DNA of 64,000 bases, taken from positions 124,001 through 188,000 of the forward strand of contig DATKTO010000031.1 in the NCBI GenBank assembly GCA_035531075.1. Reading direction: 5' to 3'. This document shows positions 63,767 to 64,000 of this stretch, one piece after another. Numbering within the stretch: position 1 is the stretch's first letter; the number at the start of each line of letters is the position of its first letter. The translations under genes were made by a program, and so were the position numbers. Source of the DNA: 39-52-133 sp035531075 (lineage in GTDB: Bacteria > Pseudomonadota > Gammaproteobacteria > Burkholderiales > Gallionellaceae). Under the pieces are notes generated by a model that was not told the origin of the DNA, did no database searches, and worked only from the letters and a program-made list of their open reading frames with translations.

Positions 63767-64000
63767 TTAATTCTGCATCGCGCCATCCACATAAAACCAA
63801 CGGCCATCCTCGCGCACAAAGCGGCTCAGCTCATGCATGCGGTGCGCGCGTCCCGCCACTTTATAGCGCGCCACGAATTCAACCTGCGCGTGATCGGCAT
63901 CCTGCTGCTGATGCCGTTTTATTTCCAGCCCCAACCATTGGCCTGGCGCTTCAGCGGCCAGATTCAATGTTTCAGGCATGCTCGATGCATGCCAGCTGGC
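63767..64000 (-). CDS. YchJ family protein, C-terminal part (truncated by window)
   Basis: The frame is open to the window edge, so the N-terminus is missing. Visible residues ASWHASSMPETLNL, FVARYKVAGRAHRMHELSRFVREDGRWFYVDG match the C-terminal domain of YchJ (UPF0225), whose N-terminal SEC-C metal-binding motif would lie beyond base 64000. The apparent ATG at 63979 is internal. Confidence 0.8.
   Translation of the reverse strand, partial: ASWHASSMPETLNLAAEAPGQWLGLEIKRHQQQDADHAQVEFVARYKVAGRAHRMHELSRFVREDGRWFYVDGAMQN

Overview
The window looks like a chromosomal segment of a betaproteobacterium, possibly of the Nitrosomonadales/Gallionellales type. That placement rests on gene order (rplU-rpmA-obg-proB, trxA next to rho, rpsT / argD-argF-argG) and on the AddAB-like pair typical of the class; the genus cannot be read from the sequence. 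No rRNA, tRNA, CRISPR array, intact transposase or prophage was recognised. About 60 protein genes are supported, most on the minus strand.

Layout. 1-6.7 kb: ferredoxin fdxA and an AddB-like/AddA-like recombination helicase-nuclease pair. 6.7-10.6 kb: a minus-strand operon of a methyl-accepting protein, a membrane-anchored NIT-like protein and an EAL phosphodiesterase, bounded on the far side by a second, broken copy of the helicase 3' end. 10.8-15.5 kb: MORN-repeat lipoprotein, outer-membrane barrel, Mut7-C protein and an MFS transporter. 15.6-28 kb: an aromatic catabolism block holding the protocatechuate 4,5-cleavage (lig/pmd) pathway with two dioxygenase pairs, a periplasmic-binding-like protein without signal peptide, a complete class I P450 system (P450, 2Fe-2S ferredoxin, FAD reductase) and a LysR regulator. 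28.3-32.9 kb: a livKHMGF-type ABC transporter that probably imports the aromatic substrate. 33-38.3 kb: arylamine N-acetyltransferase, then an SHP / diheme cytochrome c / cytochrome b / QseBC-like operon, and a DUF1456 protein. 38.6-42.2 kb: a 32-residue membrane microprotein coupled to a PuuD-like membrane protein, a chemoreceptor and outer-membrane phospholipase A. 42.5-55.6 kb: core genes proB, obg, rpmA, rplU, rho, trxA, yajQ, ppnP, argG, argF, argD, rpsT with a few accessory genes. 55.6-64 kb: an APH-like/P-loop kinase fusion, a possible transglutaminase-like protein, a chemoreceptor, yaeQ, arfB, an S4-domain protein, prfC and a truncated ychJ.

How parts fit together. The P450 trio would O-demethylate or hydroxylate an aromatic acid to a catechol-type acid. 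LigAB opens the ring, LigC oxidises the semialdehyde, LigI opens the pyrone, LigJ hydrates and LigK cleaves to pyruvate plus oxaloacetate. A near-identical 24-bp sequence lies upstream of both the P450 operon and the lig operon and is a candidate operator for the neighbouring LysR protein. The SHP operon ends in its own two-component system and has an exact CTTAAG-N5-CTTAAG box in its promoter.

The most unusual signal is structural. The 3' ends of argF and the AddA-like gene, and less clearly proB, are each followed in the same orientation by a diverged extra copy of that same 3' end with foreign sequence between. At argF and proB the intervening sequence is a related multi-hairpin element with compensatory stem changes. 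Long GTAGGGTG...CACCCTAC palindromes are also scattered through intergenic regions.
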